Assembly (NCBI GenBank): GCA_963665925.1
Contig: OY762511.1
Location: 4,278,001 to 4,342,000 of the forward strand
DNA from: G963665925 sp963665925
GTDB taxonomy: Bacteria; Bacillota; Clostridia; Peptostreptococcales; Acidaminobacteraceae
Length of the DNA: 64,000 nt
Direction: 5' to 3'
Part shown: positions 16,882 through 25,904 of the stretch, piece after piece
How positions within the stretch are numbered: the stretch's first letter is position 1
How the letters are laid out: each line of letters opens with the position of its first letter
Translations under genes and position numbers: made by a program
Notes under the pieces: model-generated
Database searches by the model: none
Told to the model about the DNA's origin: nothing
Seen by the model: the letters and a program-made list of their open reading frames with translations, nothing else

Positions 16882-18066
16882 CTATATTGGAATATTAATA
16901 ATCACTCTTGTTCCCATTTTCCGCGAACTCTCAATTATGACATTACCGCCTAAAATCTTCACACGTTCTTTAATACCCAAAATTCCATAATGACCTCTCA
17001 GATTCGTGAGGTTGTATACGTTAAAACCTTTACCATCATCAGAAATTTTGATTGATAGGTTTGAAACTCCAATATCTACCGTAACGTTAGCGACTGAAGC
17101 CTGAGCATGTTTGACTACATTGTTTAAAAGTTCCCTGACAATGAATACAATATTATTCTGAAAGCGTGTGTCAACATTATAGGGTTCAAGTTCATTATAT
17201 TCATACTGTATATCAAGTATCTCTTTTCTTTCAAAAGTTTTAACTTCAGAATCTAGTCTAAACCGCAAATCATTTCTGTCTTCACTATTGACGCGCAAAT
17301 CATTTATCATAAGTCTTGTTTCTGTTAGTATTTCTCTCGATTCTCGCATTGCCTGACTGGCAATATCCGTGGCACGCTTTTGATTATCCTTTTCAAGATT
17401 CGCATGTATGGCGTCTAATTGCATGATTACACCAACAAGACCTTGCGACAACGTATCATGTAAATCACGCGCCAAGCGACGTCTTTCATTAATCGCAGTC
17501 AATGATTCAATCTGATCATAAGCATCTTCCAAGTCTTCAAGAGCATTTTGAGATATAATCCTGAGTTTTGTCTCTTCTAAATAAAGCATGGCATACAAAG
17601 TCAAACCAAAACTAATTACAATAATATTGACTAAAGTTCCCAACAGCCTTCCATACAGACCCACCCTAAACATGGATATTAGAAATATGGCGCTTAGATA
17701 TAGGATTGTATATGCCGTACTTCGGCTTTTTCCATATAACAATAGGCTCTGTAAATATAAGACTGGGATTAAACCCAAAAGAACTATATCGAAGTCATGG
17801 CCTAAGATGACTGTAATATTGAATAGGAGCAAACCTTGAACAATAAAGTATATCCAGTTTCTATTTCCAAAAAGACGTTCATAAAACAGATAATTGAGAC
17901 TAAAGAGCAGTATGACTACAGAAAAACCAAATAGTCCACCTGAATTAAAGGCAGTGAAATCTTTAACCATGAGTGCTGCATATACAGCAAAAACCGTAGC
18001 GAGAAAAGGACCTTTCGTCAGTAAAATTTGATGTAGTTTTTGCTTATTCTGAGTGATATGCTCCAT
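16882..18066 (-). CDS. Sensor histidine kinase, HisKA_3 (NarX/LiaS-like) type
   Basis: The 394-residue kinase has about six membrane segments in residues 20-170, with almost no extracellular domain, so it senses within the membrane. The phosphoacceptor segment is RRLARDLHDTLSQGLVG near residue 200, and the ATPase domain carries ELLNNVVKHA and SDDGKGFN near 300-350. It phosphorylates the NarL-type regulator downstream. It lies 15 bp after the RND pump gene in the same operon, so pump substrates or membrane perturbation are plausible signals (inference). Confidence 0.92.
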   Translation of the reverse strand: MEHITQNKQKLHQILLTKGPFLATVFAVYAALMVKDFTAFNSGGLFGFSVVILLFSLNYLFYERLFGNRNWIYFIVQGLLLFNITVILGHDFDIVLLGLIPVLYLQSLLLYGKSRSTAYTILYLSAIFLISMFRVGLYGRLLGTLVNIIVISFGLTLYAMLYLEETKLRIISQNALEDLEDAYDQIESLTAINERRRLARDLHDTLSQGLVGVIMQLDAIHANLEKDNQKRATDIASQAMRESREILTETRLMINDLRVNSEDRNDLRFRLDSEVKTFERKEILDIQYEYNELEPYNVDTRFQNNIVFIVRELLNNVVKHAQASVANVTVDIGVSNLSIKISDDGKGFNVYNLTNLRGHYGILGIKERVKILGGNVIIESSRKMGTRVIINIPI

Positions 18067-18081
18067 TTTAAGCCTCCAAAT

Positions 18082-21000
18082 CTATCCTTTTAATGCCCTA
18101 ATCCAGTTAAAAGGATTGGGTATTTTCACTGTTTCTACGAACGCATAGATAACAGGAATCACAATCAGCGTAAATAGAACCGATATAGCAAGTCCTGCCA
18201 TAAAAGCAATGGCCATGCCTTGAAATAGTGGATTCCCTGGAAGTGCCAAAGGAATAAGTCCCACTATGGTTGTTGTTGAACTTAAGACAATTGGTCTAAA
18301 TCTCTTTTTCACAGCCTCCCTGCAAGCTTCTTCAATCTCAATCCCTTCAGAACGTTCAGCGTTGATGAAATCTACCAATACAATTGCATTATTCACAACG
18401 ACACCAATCAAGCTGACAATTCCAAGCATTGTAAACATAGATATGGGTTTATTGTATAGAAGCATCCCTAAGGTAGCACCAATAAAGCCAAATGGTAATG
18501 AACATAGAATAATTCCAACCTGCTTAAATGAATTGAACTGCACCATCAAAATTGCTAAAATAGCCATAATGCCTACTACTGCACCAATCGCAAGGCTACC
18601 TATGGCATCACCCAGCAAATCACTGTCACCCTCATAAACCACTTCTATATCGCCAAGGTCCATTGCTTGCAGGCGACTTTTTAACATTTTTTGAACAGTA
18701 TCTGCAGAATACCCAGTAAGTGTGTCCGCACCAATTGTAATGGTTCGTTTCCCATCATATCGTGAAATTGTACTATAATCTGGTGCCAGTCCCACATCAA
18801 CAATTTGCTTAAGCATAAACTTTTCACCTGAAGTAGAAGAAGCCAACATATATGTCTTAAGTGCATCGATTGAATCAATATCGCTTTTTACAATAATAGG
18901 ATACTCTTCGGAGTTCACTCTATACACAGTCGCTTCACGGCCCATGAGGGCAATGTTCAACTCATTCTGAATGCTCGCTTTTGTCAATCCATAGGGTGTG
19001 ATTGTACTGTTACTCATATCTAGATATAGTGTGTTCTCTTTAAATGTACGTGTACTTGTAACATTTTTAACGCCTTCAATAGATTCGAGTTCTGACTCAA
19101 TTGATTGTGATGCTGTATTAAGAAGATCAAGATCATCTCCAGTCAGTTTGATCTGAACCGGTGAGCCAATGGCAGGTACAACACCTAGCTCTGATACGAT
19201 GATTGTATTTCCTGGGAATGATTCTTGTAATTTATTTTGAAGATAGACTGCATACTCTGATATTGATTCATAATTCCCGTTGCTCAAGTCTAGCCGAATC
19301 ATGGCACTGCCTTTGTCTACAGACTTCGAAGCGACCGACGCACTAAAGTTGTATTTGGGAACACGACCACCACTACTTACTAAAAAGTCAGTGACTTCTT
19401 CTTCATGAGTGATAATCTCTTCAATCCCCTGCATGACCTCACGGGTTTCATTAATATTTGTAATACTTGGCGTCGTAACATCAATGTCTAATATCATTTT
19501 ATCAGATTTTGGCAAGAGCTCCATTTCCAAATGAGATAGGATCCCTCCCGATATAAGAATCAGGGATATTGCGAGTACAATTGTCGTTCGCTTTTTCCTT
19601 AAACCAATCTCTAAGAAATTCAAAAAGAAGCTACGCACATACGTATGCTTTTGAACCTTATTCTTTGACTTGTCAATAAGAAAATAGCACATGAATGGTG
19701 TGACTAGAATTGAAACCATATAAGATGCCAGTAGTGAAATAATTACAATGCTTGGCAGACTTGTGATAAATGCCCCCATCGTGCCTGGTTGAAGGAAAAA
19801 TATCGCGAATATCGCAACCGTTGTCAAAGTTGATGTTAAGACCGGAAAAGCAACTTCTTTTGTCCCATTTATACAAGCATCTAGCTTCGCTTCTCCATGA
19901 TCGATGCGCACCTGAATTGAATCACTTATGACGATTGCATTGTCTACGAGCATTCCTAATGCGATAATTAGTGCTGCCAGCGACACAAATTGAATTTCAA
20001 TTCCTAGCAAATTCATAGCGATGAAAGCAATGAAAATAGAAAGTGGAATTGCCACGGATACAATAACACCATTTTTGAAACTCATACCTACCATTACTAC
20101 AAATAGGACAATCACAATACTGCCTATCAGATTCATCGTGAAATCATTGATTGAATTTCCAACATCTTCTGGCAAGAAAGAAACTGCTTCAACATTTATA
20201 TCATCAGGAAGACCTAACAAATATTCATCAATTATTGATTGTACCTTTGGCCCCTCAGATACCATATTAATACCATCTTTGAAGTAAATCGAAGCCAAAA
20301 CTGCGGGTTTACCATTATAACGGTAGTTAACAGATTCACTATCCGTTTGTTTTGAAATCTGTGCAATATCTTTCAATCTGACTACAGATCCGTTATCTCT
20401 AGAGAACTGCACAATCAGATTTTCAATTTCTTCAAGACTATTTACTGCACCAGAACCGTTCACATCAATTTTATCTTCGCCAACATCAACTGACCCGATG
20501 GGTAAAATGCTATTTTGATTCGATACAATACTTGCAATGCCAGATAAAGATAATACTGAATAATTGAGTTTGTCTGTATCTACAACTATCTCAATTTCTT
20601 CATCTACTGTTCCTTCAATATCAACCTTCTTAATATTTTTGACACGCCTCAAATTGTCTTTAAGCTCTTCTGCCTTCTGAGTCAGGACCGAACTGGATTT
20701 TACATCAGATGTAAACGCAATGATTGCTCCGGGTGTTTCAAGACTTGCAGTGTCAAATGTTAGTTTTGTAACACCTTCTGGCAAATCGCTGGTCTTTAAA
20801 TCATCTATTTTGTTTCGTAAATCATCTGTAGCAGCAGTCATTTCATCAATTGAGAGTGCATAGTTAAAGGTGGCTGTGACAATACTTACGCCACTCATAG
20901 ACTTTGATTCAACACTATCTACATCATCAATTTCCATGACCGTATCTTCAATTTTTTCAGTAACCAGACTTTCCATATCTGATGCACTAATTCCAGGATA

Positions 21001-21162
21001 CACCGCAGATATTACTACTGCTGGTGCTTGAATCACAGGATACTCTTGTTTGGGAACTGTCATGTATGACCAGATTCCAAGAATGAATATGAAGCCGATC
21101 ATTGCAATCGTTAAGGCTCTCCTATATATGGTTTGATAAATAACACCTTTTCTCTTTTCCAT
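18082..21162 (-). CDS. RND-family efflux transporter (HAE1/SwrC-like)
   Basis: This ~1026-residue inner-membrane RND permease exports lipophilic or amphiphilic compounds with the proton gradient. The layout is one N-terminal helix, two large extracytoplasmic loops, and helices at about 330-460 and 840-980. TM4 has LIIALGMLVDNAIVISDSI, where the usual Asp-Asp pair is Asp-Asn, as in several Firmicute members. The ATG at 21160-21162 follows AAAAGGATGG. Longer alternatives at 21171 and 21180 exist but have poorer sites. It follows its adaptor gene and precedes a two-component system on the same strand. Confidence 0.92.
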   Translation of the reverse strand: MEKRKGVIYQTIYRRALTIAMIGFIFILGIWSYMTVPKQEYPVIQAPAVVISAVYPGISASDMESLVTEKIEDTVMEIDDVDSVESKSMSGVSIVTATFNYALSIDEMTAATDDLRNKIDDLKTSDLPEGVTKLTFDTASLETPGAIIAFTSDVKSSSVLTQKAEELKDNLRRVKNIKKVDIEGTVDEEIEIVVDTDKLNYSVLSLSGIASIVSNQNSILPIGSVDVGEDKIDVNGSGAVNSLEEIENLIVQFSRDNGSVVRLKDIAQISKQTDSESVNYRYNGKPAVLASIYFKDGINMVSEGPKVQSIIDEYLLGLPDDINVEAVSFLPEDVGNSINDFTMNLIGSIVIVLFVVMVGMSFKNGVIVSVAIPLSIFIAFIAMNLLGIEIQFVSLAALIIALGMLVDNAIVISDSIQVRIDHGEAKLDACINGTKEVAFPVLTSTLTTVAIFAIFFLQPGTMGAFITSLPSIVIISLLASYMVSILVTPFMCYFLIDKSKNKVQKHTYVRSFFLNFLEIGLRKKRTTIVLAISLILISGGILSHLEMELLPKSDKMILDIDVTTPSITNINETREVMQGIEEIITHEEEVTDFLVSSGGRVPKYNFSASVASKSVDKGSAMIRLDLSNGNYESISEYAVYLQNKLQESFPGNTIIVSELGVVPAIGSPVQIKLTGDDLDLLNTASQSIESELESIEGVKNVTSTRTFKENTLYLDMSNSTITPYGLTKASIQNELNIALMGREATVYRVNSEEYPIIVKSDIDSIDALKTYMLASSTSGEKFMLKQIVDVGLAPDYSTISRYDGKRTITIGADTLTGYSADTVQKMLKSRLQAMDLGDIEVVYEGDSDLLGDAIGSLAIGAVVGIMAILAILMVQFNSFKQVGIILCSLPFGFIGATLGMLLYNKPISMFTMLGIVSLIGVVVNNAIVLVDFINAERSEGIEIEEACREAVKKRFRPIVLSSTTTIVGLIPLALPGNPLFQGMAIAFMAGLAISVLFTLIVIPVIYAFVETVKIPNPFNWIRALKG

Positions 21163-21181
21163 TTTATCCATCCTTTTCATG

Positions 21182-22348
21182 CTACTCAATAATGCGGACA
21201 CGATCATTAATTTTCAGATTTTTGACACCTTCTATTGCAACATACATGTCTTGGGGAACATCCAGTAATAAAACTTTATCATTATAAATACTGCCGAGCG
21301 TCACTTCTTGTTGGTCAACAAGGTAAAGTCCTGGATCTGCATTATCTTTCAAAAGCATAAACACATAATTGATATCATTAATATTCACAACTGAGCTCAG
21401 CGGTACAAAGTAACCTTTTTTCTTTTCTAAAGGAATTTTGATATCCACTAGACTTGAGTAAATAAGTGAAGTGTCATCTACACTTATTTCAACTGCATAT
21501 GTCCTTGTCGATTGATCTGGAACTTTTGCAACTTTGGCAATTTTACCTTTGCTTTCTTCACCATCTTTAATGATAAATACAGGTTGGTCTACATTGACTT
21601 GCTTGTAATCATCTACTGGAATGCCCACCCTAACCACAGGAAGATCTTTCTGTACCGTAATAACTGGTGTTCCTATGTTCACACTTTGATTCAACTCAGT
21701 ATCAATTGATACAATCAAGCCATCTAATGGTGATATCAAGTCAGAATTTCCGTATTCTTCTTCAGCTTGTTCTAATGCGGTTCTACTCTGGCTCAAGCTC
21801 TCCTTTGCAGCTTCAAGACTATACACCATATTTTCATAGTTTATTCTTGCCGTGTTGTATGCGTAAGTTGCATTTTCATAATCAATTTTGCTAATAGCCC
21901 CTTGATTGAAAAGCGAATCCATTGCTATATAATTTTTTTCTTCTTTTTCAAACTGCAATTCAGCCTGCTTTAAATTGTTTTCCTGCTGTGATACAGAAAT
22001 TGTGTATGATTCCAAACTGTCTCTTTGAGAACTCAACTTTCGCTTCAATGTCTCTTCACCTAAAGAAATAAGAACATCTCCTTTTGAGACATACTCGCCT
22101 TCAGTAACATGAATTGTATCCACAGTACCACTTGTTAAGAATGCCAAGTCAACTGATTTCTCTGAGTCAACATATCCTGTATATTCTAAATACTCAGTGT
22201 AGGCTTCTTCTCTTAAAAACTCTGCTCTAACTGTCTTTATATCTGCTGGTAATGTACTTACCACTTCATTACTGCTACATGCCATCAACAAACTGGTTGA
22301 TAAAACAAATATGCTTAACAAAGCCAAATATTTAATCTTGTTTCTCAT
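21182..22348 (-). CDS. RND efflux periplasmic-type adaptor (HlyD/MFP) lipoprotein
   Basis: The 388-residue adaptor starts with a lipoprotein signal (LSTSLLMACSS, cysteine near residue 24). A split lipoyl/barrel region (LTSGTVDTIHVTEGEYVSKG) and a coiled-coil hairpin (about 95-195, rich in E, Q and K) follow, then the barrel domains. It links the RND permease to the envelope. In a single-membrane Firmicute no outer-membrane channel is expected. GGGG lies 7 bases before the ATG at 22346-22348. It is the first gene of the adaptor-RND-kinase-regulator operon. Confidence 0.92.
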   Translation of the reverse strand: MRNKIKYLALLSIFVLSTSLLMACSSNEVVSTLPADIKTVRAEFLREEAYTEYLEYTGYVDSEKSVDLAFLTSGTVDTIHVTEGEYVSKGDVLISLGEETLKRKLSSQRDSLESYTISVSQQENNLKQAELQFEKEEKNYIAMDSLFNQGAISKIDYENATYAYNTARINYENMVYSLEAAKESLSQSRTALEQAEEEYGNSDLISPLDGLIVSIDTELNQSVNIGTPVITVQKDLPVVRVGIPVDDYKQVNVDQPVFIIKDGEESKGKIAKVAKVPDQSTRTYAVEISVDDTSLIYSSLVDIKIPLEKKKGYFVPLSSVVNINDINYVFMLLKDNADPGLYLVDQQEVTLGSIYNDKVLLLDVPQDMYVAIEGVKNLKINDRVRIIE

Positions 22349-22427
22349 TTTTATCCCCTTCTTATACCATGCTATAAATGCCACTAGTTACTATAAGTAT
22401 TCTATTCAATTTAACATTCGATTATAA

Positions 22428-22597
22428 TTGTACCTTTGGGCAAATTGCATGCCCGAAGGTACAAAGCACTCCTATTTGATCAAAGGACATCATCCAAAAC
22501 TATTACAATTTACTGCTGAAGTGCTTTATTTTGTGTTCTGCAGAAAGAGGCGTCGTGGAATAACATTCGTCAGAAAATCATTCCACGATGCCTCTTT
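22428..22597. repeat. Cluster of three inverted repeats in the 22.4-23.0 kb gene-free stretch
   Basis: Stem A (22428-22464) pairs TTGTACCTTTGGGCA with TGCCCGAAGGTACAA, with one mismatch. Stem B pairs AAAGCACT (22463-22470) with AGTGCTTT (22520-22527). Stem C (22544-22561 with 22580-22597) has 18-bp arms with one mismatch and a TTTT end on the plus strand, so it looks like a terminator. No gene lies upstream on the plus strand for it to end. The stretch on to 23029 adds a MarR remnant, a weak hairpin at 22786-22822, and nothing else I can name. Confidence 0.6.
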
Positions 22598-22620
22598 TAG
22601 ATCAAACTAATCTCAAATGT

Positions 22621-22740
22621 AGGAGTATATGACTATGAAGCCATCATGTGGTTGATAACTTAAGCAAATCAATACGATTCTTGAAAAAATCAAACACAGT
22701 TTATGACTCTGAACTAATTCTAATATCACTTAACTCTTAA
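22621..22740 (+). pseudogene. Remnant of a MarR-family gene (5' end only)
   Basis: AGGAG at 22621-22625 and the ATG at 22635 are followed by codons MKPSCG and then a stop. The DNA keeps matching the 5' end of the intact marR at 11815 (CTTAAGCAAATCAATACGA is identical in both) for about 100 bp before fading. It is a dead partial copy. Its place in front of the RND operon suggests that a MarR paralogue once controlled that pump (inference). Confidence 0.8.
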
Positions 22741-23029
22741 ACGCATAAACCTTCTACACAAAAAGTATAATCAAGAATAAAATAACCCTCTAGATTCAGA
22801 AAAACTCTGCGAATCCAAAGGGCTAGTTTGTAAAACAACATTAATAAGTACTATTCGATCCTTGCATATGATTTCCATGTTGTTCTGACCGGTTACTTCA
22901 GACCCAAAGGCAAGCACAGATGTTCCACTTTTTTAGTACTATTTGTGCCGGTTTGCACTTGGTACACGAGCTCAAATCCACTTCAGTGTCCTTTTGGCAA
23001 TCTGAGGCCTAGGCATTGAATTGAATGGA

Positions 23030-23395
23030 TTATTGTGGCAACATTGCGATGACTTCTATCTCGCAAAGAACGCCCTTAGGCAGTTCCTTTACTCCAACAC
23101 AACGTCTTGCAGGCTTAGAGATAAAGACCCTTTCATAGACTTCATTGAATTCTTTAAAATATTCCATATCCGACAGAAAGCAAGTGGTCTTAAATACACG
23201 CTCAAAATCCATTCCTGCTTCTTTAAGGATTTCACTGACATTGATACAACTTTGTTCTGCTTGTTCAGCAATCGTATTCAAAATTTCTCCGCTTACAGGA
23301 AGTTGACCAGAGCTGTATACAAGATTGTTGATGATATAACCTTGTGAATATGGGCCAATTGCTTCAGGTGCTTTATCTGTGTTAATAATTTTCAT
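23030..23395 (-). CDS. ridA: RidA-family enamine/imine deaminase
   Basis: The 121-residue protein has the RidA/YjgF fold signature: AIGPYSQGYI near residue 12, SGQLPVSG near 30, and a C-terminal VGVKELPKGVLCEIEVIA, including the conserved Arg-Arg before it (PARRCVG). RidA hydrolyses reactive 2-aminoacrylate and related enamines released by PLP enzymes. It is the last gene after the C26 hydrolase and the NhaC-like antiporter. The start at 23395 is the natural RidA start, although no good ribosome site is visible. Confidence 0.9.
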   Translation of the reverse strand: MKIINTDKAPEAIGPYSQGYIINNLVYSSGQLPVSGEILNTIAEQAEQSCINVSEILKEAGMDFERVFKTTCFLSDMEYFKEFNEVYERVFISKPARRCVGVKELPKGVLCEIEVIAMLPQ

Positions 23396-23440
23396 ATAAG
23401 ATTGCTTAATCAACAAACTACAACTTGTTCTACTTAAGCA

Positions 23441-24835
23441 CTACATCATAATTCCTAATACAGCATATAGAACTGTACTAATTGCGCCGAATGTCAGAGT
23501 GTATGGTATTTGCGTTTTTACGTGTGAAACGACATCACAGTCAGTTGTTGAACACGTCAGAATGGTACTGTCTGATATCGGGGAACAGTTATCTCCAAAA
23601 ACACTTCCGCCAAATATTGCCGCTGCAACCAGTGTTACATTAGCACCTAATGCCAATGCCATGGAAACACCTATTGGCACCATTACCGCCATCGTCCCTA
23701 CCGAAGTACCTGTAGCGAATGAAATGATGCATGTCATTATAAAGAGCAGTGCAGCAAGAAGTGCCGGCGATAAAATTTTGCTGAATAGTCCCGCAACTAC
23801 CGCTCCCGTTCCCAGCGTTGAGACCAACGCACCCAGCGCGAATGCTAACACGAGTATTGAAGTAACAGGAATGATATGGCCGATTCCTATAAAAAGCTCA
23901 TCGATAAAATCAGAGAAACTAAATACTTTGTCCTTCAAGTAGATCATTCCTGAAATCGTAATTGCAAGCAGCACACCCCATAGCAGCGAACCATATCCAT
24001 CACCTTTTGTGATGTTCCCGTGACCGGAGATAAACATAAATGAAATAATGGACGTAATCATAATCACAATTGGAGCTATCAAATATCTTGATTTACCTTT
24101 ATTAAACGTGTTGATATTTTCCAAGTCATCGTCTTCTGCCAAGTTTGAATGCAATTCTAAAGACAAGGCCTCCGCTTGTTTCATGCCTTTAAAGAAATCC
24201 TTATCTAAAATGACAATTGTGAGCACTGCAAAAACAGAAAGCACACAATAGAAATTTAATGGAATCGCATGAATCATCGTACTTGTAGGATTTGAAACTT
24301 TTTGTGCTTCCAATAACCCAATCATGTATGGGCCCCATGCTCCTAAAGGTAAAATAACACTCCACGGTGTACCTGTACTATGAACAATAAATGCGGTTTT
24401 CTCCGGAGAGACTTTCATCGATTTGCTTATAGGCCTGCCAATTGCACCTGTGATCAGCACACTAAGCGTACCTGAGGTGAACACTACAATGCCAATCAGC
24501 CACGTGAATAGATTTGCTGCACGCTTTGACTTAACCAATCCAGCTTTTCCTGTCATATAGCGTACAAATCCGTTAATGCCTCCTGATTTTTCAACAACGT
24601 GCATCAGAGCACCAATCAGTAACATTGCAAATATGATTTTTACATTTGATCTGCTTTGAAATACGTCCACCAAATTATCAATCGATGTTGTCAATGAAGC
24701 TATCACATTGCCGTTATTAATAATTGTGTTTCCAACAATAAGACCCATTATTAATGATATAAATACATTTTTTGTAACTAGAGCCATCACGATAGTTAAC
24801 ACTGGTGGAATGATTGATAAAAATCCGAGTTCCAT
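23441..24835 (-). CDS. NhaC-family Na+/H+ antiporter-like transporter
   Basis: The 464-residue protein has 11-12 membrane segments and NhaC-family motifs, including HSTGTPWSVILPLGAWGPY near residue 150 and GGSVFGDNCSPISDSTI near 405. NhaC-type proteins exchange Na+ for H+, and some exchange amino or organic acids (for example malate/lactate). Lying between a gamma-glutamyl-type hydrolase and RidA, transport of an amino-acid-like compound is more likely here than ion housekeeping (inference). GGAGGAG precedes the ATG. Confidence 0.87.
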   Translation of the reverse strand: MELGFLSIIPPVLTIVMALVTKNVFISLIMGLIVGNTIINNGNVIASLTTSIDNLVDVFQSRSNVKIIFAMLLIGALMHVVEKSGGINGFVRYMTGKAGLVKSKRAANLFTWLIGIVVFTSGTLSVLITGAIGRPISKSMKVSPEKTAFIVHSTGTPWSVILPLGAWGPYMIGLLEAQKVSNPTSTMIHAIPLNFYCVLSVFAVLTIVILDKDFFKGMKQAEALSLELHSNLAEDDDLENINTFNKGKSRYLIAPIVIMITSIISFMFISGHGNITKGDGYGSLLWGVLLAITISGMIYLKDKVFSFSDFIDELFIGIGHIIPVTSILVLAFALGALVSTLGTGAVVAGLFSKILSPALLAALLFIMTCIISFATGTSVGTMAVMVPIGVSMALALGANVTLVAAAIFGGSVFGDNCSPISDSTILTCSTTDCDVVSHVKTQIPYTLTFGAISTVLYAVLGIMM

Positions 24836-24948
24836 TTAATTCTCCTCCTTAAATTTAGATAAAACTATATATATGACATACGACTTAAACTAATAACCCT
24901 CTGCCCCCCTTAATTAATTGAAAGTCGAATGCAATTGTTCATTAGTTT

Positions 24949-25731
24949 TCATATACTTTCTAATTTGGTTTTTTTAAACACCTCTGAATATCTGATAAAT
25001 AATCTGAACAGTTCTAATTGTTCCTTGTAAACATCACACATCATTTCGGGATGCCATTGTACAGCGTAAATATTTTCTTTTTCTCTGTGTACAAACGCTT
25101 CAATGATCTCATCTTCTGAGACGCCTGTTGGCTTCAACCCATGCGCTAATTGGTCAATTGCTTGATGATGATAGCTATTAACAAAGATCACTTTTTCATT
25201 AAAACATCCCTTCAGGAATGAATCTTCATCAATGACAACTTGATGCACCAAAGTTGACTTTAAACCTGAAGTTCCAACGTGCTCGATTTCAGTATCCAAA
25301 TAATTGCCAATGTCTTGTATTAAAGTCCCTCCAAAATATACATTTATCAGTTGAAAGCCTCTACAGATTCCAAATATAGGAACATTGTTTTTAACAGCTA
25401 ATTCAATTAGCTTCATTTCAACTTTATCTCGCCTTGTTTCAAGTTTTCCCAAACCTTTTTTAAAGGGCTGACTATAAAGTTTAGGATTTACATCCCCTCC
25501 GCCAGCCAGTAACAGTCCATCCATCTGTTCAACAACCGCTTCCAAATAACAATCATCGTCAATTGGTGCAATGACTAAGGGGATCCCGCCTGCATTGACC
25601 AGCGCATTTGAATAATCCATAGTTGACATGAGCATATCCTGATCATACATGCCTCGTATGCGTGATCCACTAAACTCATAATCATTGACAAAATAGCTTG
25701 TAACTCCAATTAATGGTCTCATCTCTTTCAC
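24949..25731 (-). CDS. Peptidase C26-family gamma-glutamyl amide hydrolase (PuuD-like)
   Basis: The 260-residue class-I glutamine amidotransferase-like hydrolase matches the gamma-glutamyl-GABA hydrolase group. The nucleophile Cys is in FGICRGFQLINVYFGG near residue 115, and the His-Glu pair is in VQWHPEMM near 225. It would release an amine or amino acid from a gamma-glutamyl conjugate. It is the first gene behind the sigma-54 promoter at 25747-25762. Ribosome site GGAGAGG is about 8 bases before the ATG. Confidence 0.88.
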   Translation of the reverse strand: MKEMRPLIGVTSYFVNDYEFSGSRIRGMYDQDMLMSTMDYSNALVNAGGIPLVIAPIDDDCYLEAVVEQMDGLLLAGGGDVNPKLYSQPFKKGLGKLETRRDKVEMKLIELAVKNNVPIFGICRGFQLINVYFGGTLIQDIGNYLDTEIEHVGTSGLKSTLVHQVVIDEDSFLKGCFNEKVIFVNSYHHQAIDQLAHGLKPTGVSEDEIIEAFVHREKENIYAVQWHPEMMCDVYKEQLELFRLFIRYSEVFKKTKLESI

Positions 25732-25746
25732 CTCTCCGATATATTT

Positions 25747-25762
25747 AGCAAGTTTAATGCCA
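25747..25762 (-). promoter_or_regulatory. Sigma-54 (-24/-12) promoter of the C26-hydrolase/antiporter/RidA operon
   Basis: On the minus strand the sequence reads TGGCAT-TAAAC-TTGCT, the same spacing and nearly the same bases as the promoter before dctP. A sigma-54 activator gene lies directly upstream. Confidence 0.87.
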
Positions 25763-25863
25763 AATATGGTTCGAATTGATTTTTTCTGATGCCCAGTATT
25801 TTAAAGCTTTTGAGCGGTATCACCTGAGCAGAAAATATAGAATTTGAAAATTTTACGATAAAA

Positions 25864-25904
25864 AAATGGGACAAACGATAGTTTAAAGATCATTTGTCCC
25901 ATTT
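25864..25904 (-). terminator. Terminator of the second sigma-54 activator gene
   Basis: AAATGGGACAAA (25864-25875) pairs perfectly with TTTGTCCCATTT (25893-25904). The right arm overlaps the last codons of the activator gene, and the minus strand runs into seven T residues, so it should terminate well. It also lies about 100-150 bp upstream of the sigma-54 promoter, so a role as activator site is possible. Confidence 0.8.

Noticed and set aside
18266..18637. 123-codon frame antisense to the first RND gene
   Set aside because: Antisense shadow without start signals.
22861..23029. Short frames on the minus strand, one reading like a TOBE or DNA-binding segment
   Set aside because: Stops occur in every frame, no ribosome site is present and the resemblance is too weak to name a gene or remnant.
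23499..23942. 147-codon frame antisense to the NhaC-like gene
   Set aside because: Shadow of a membrane-protein gene with skewed codon positions and no ribosome site.
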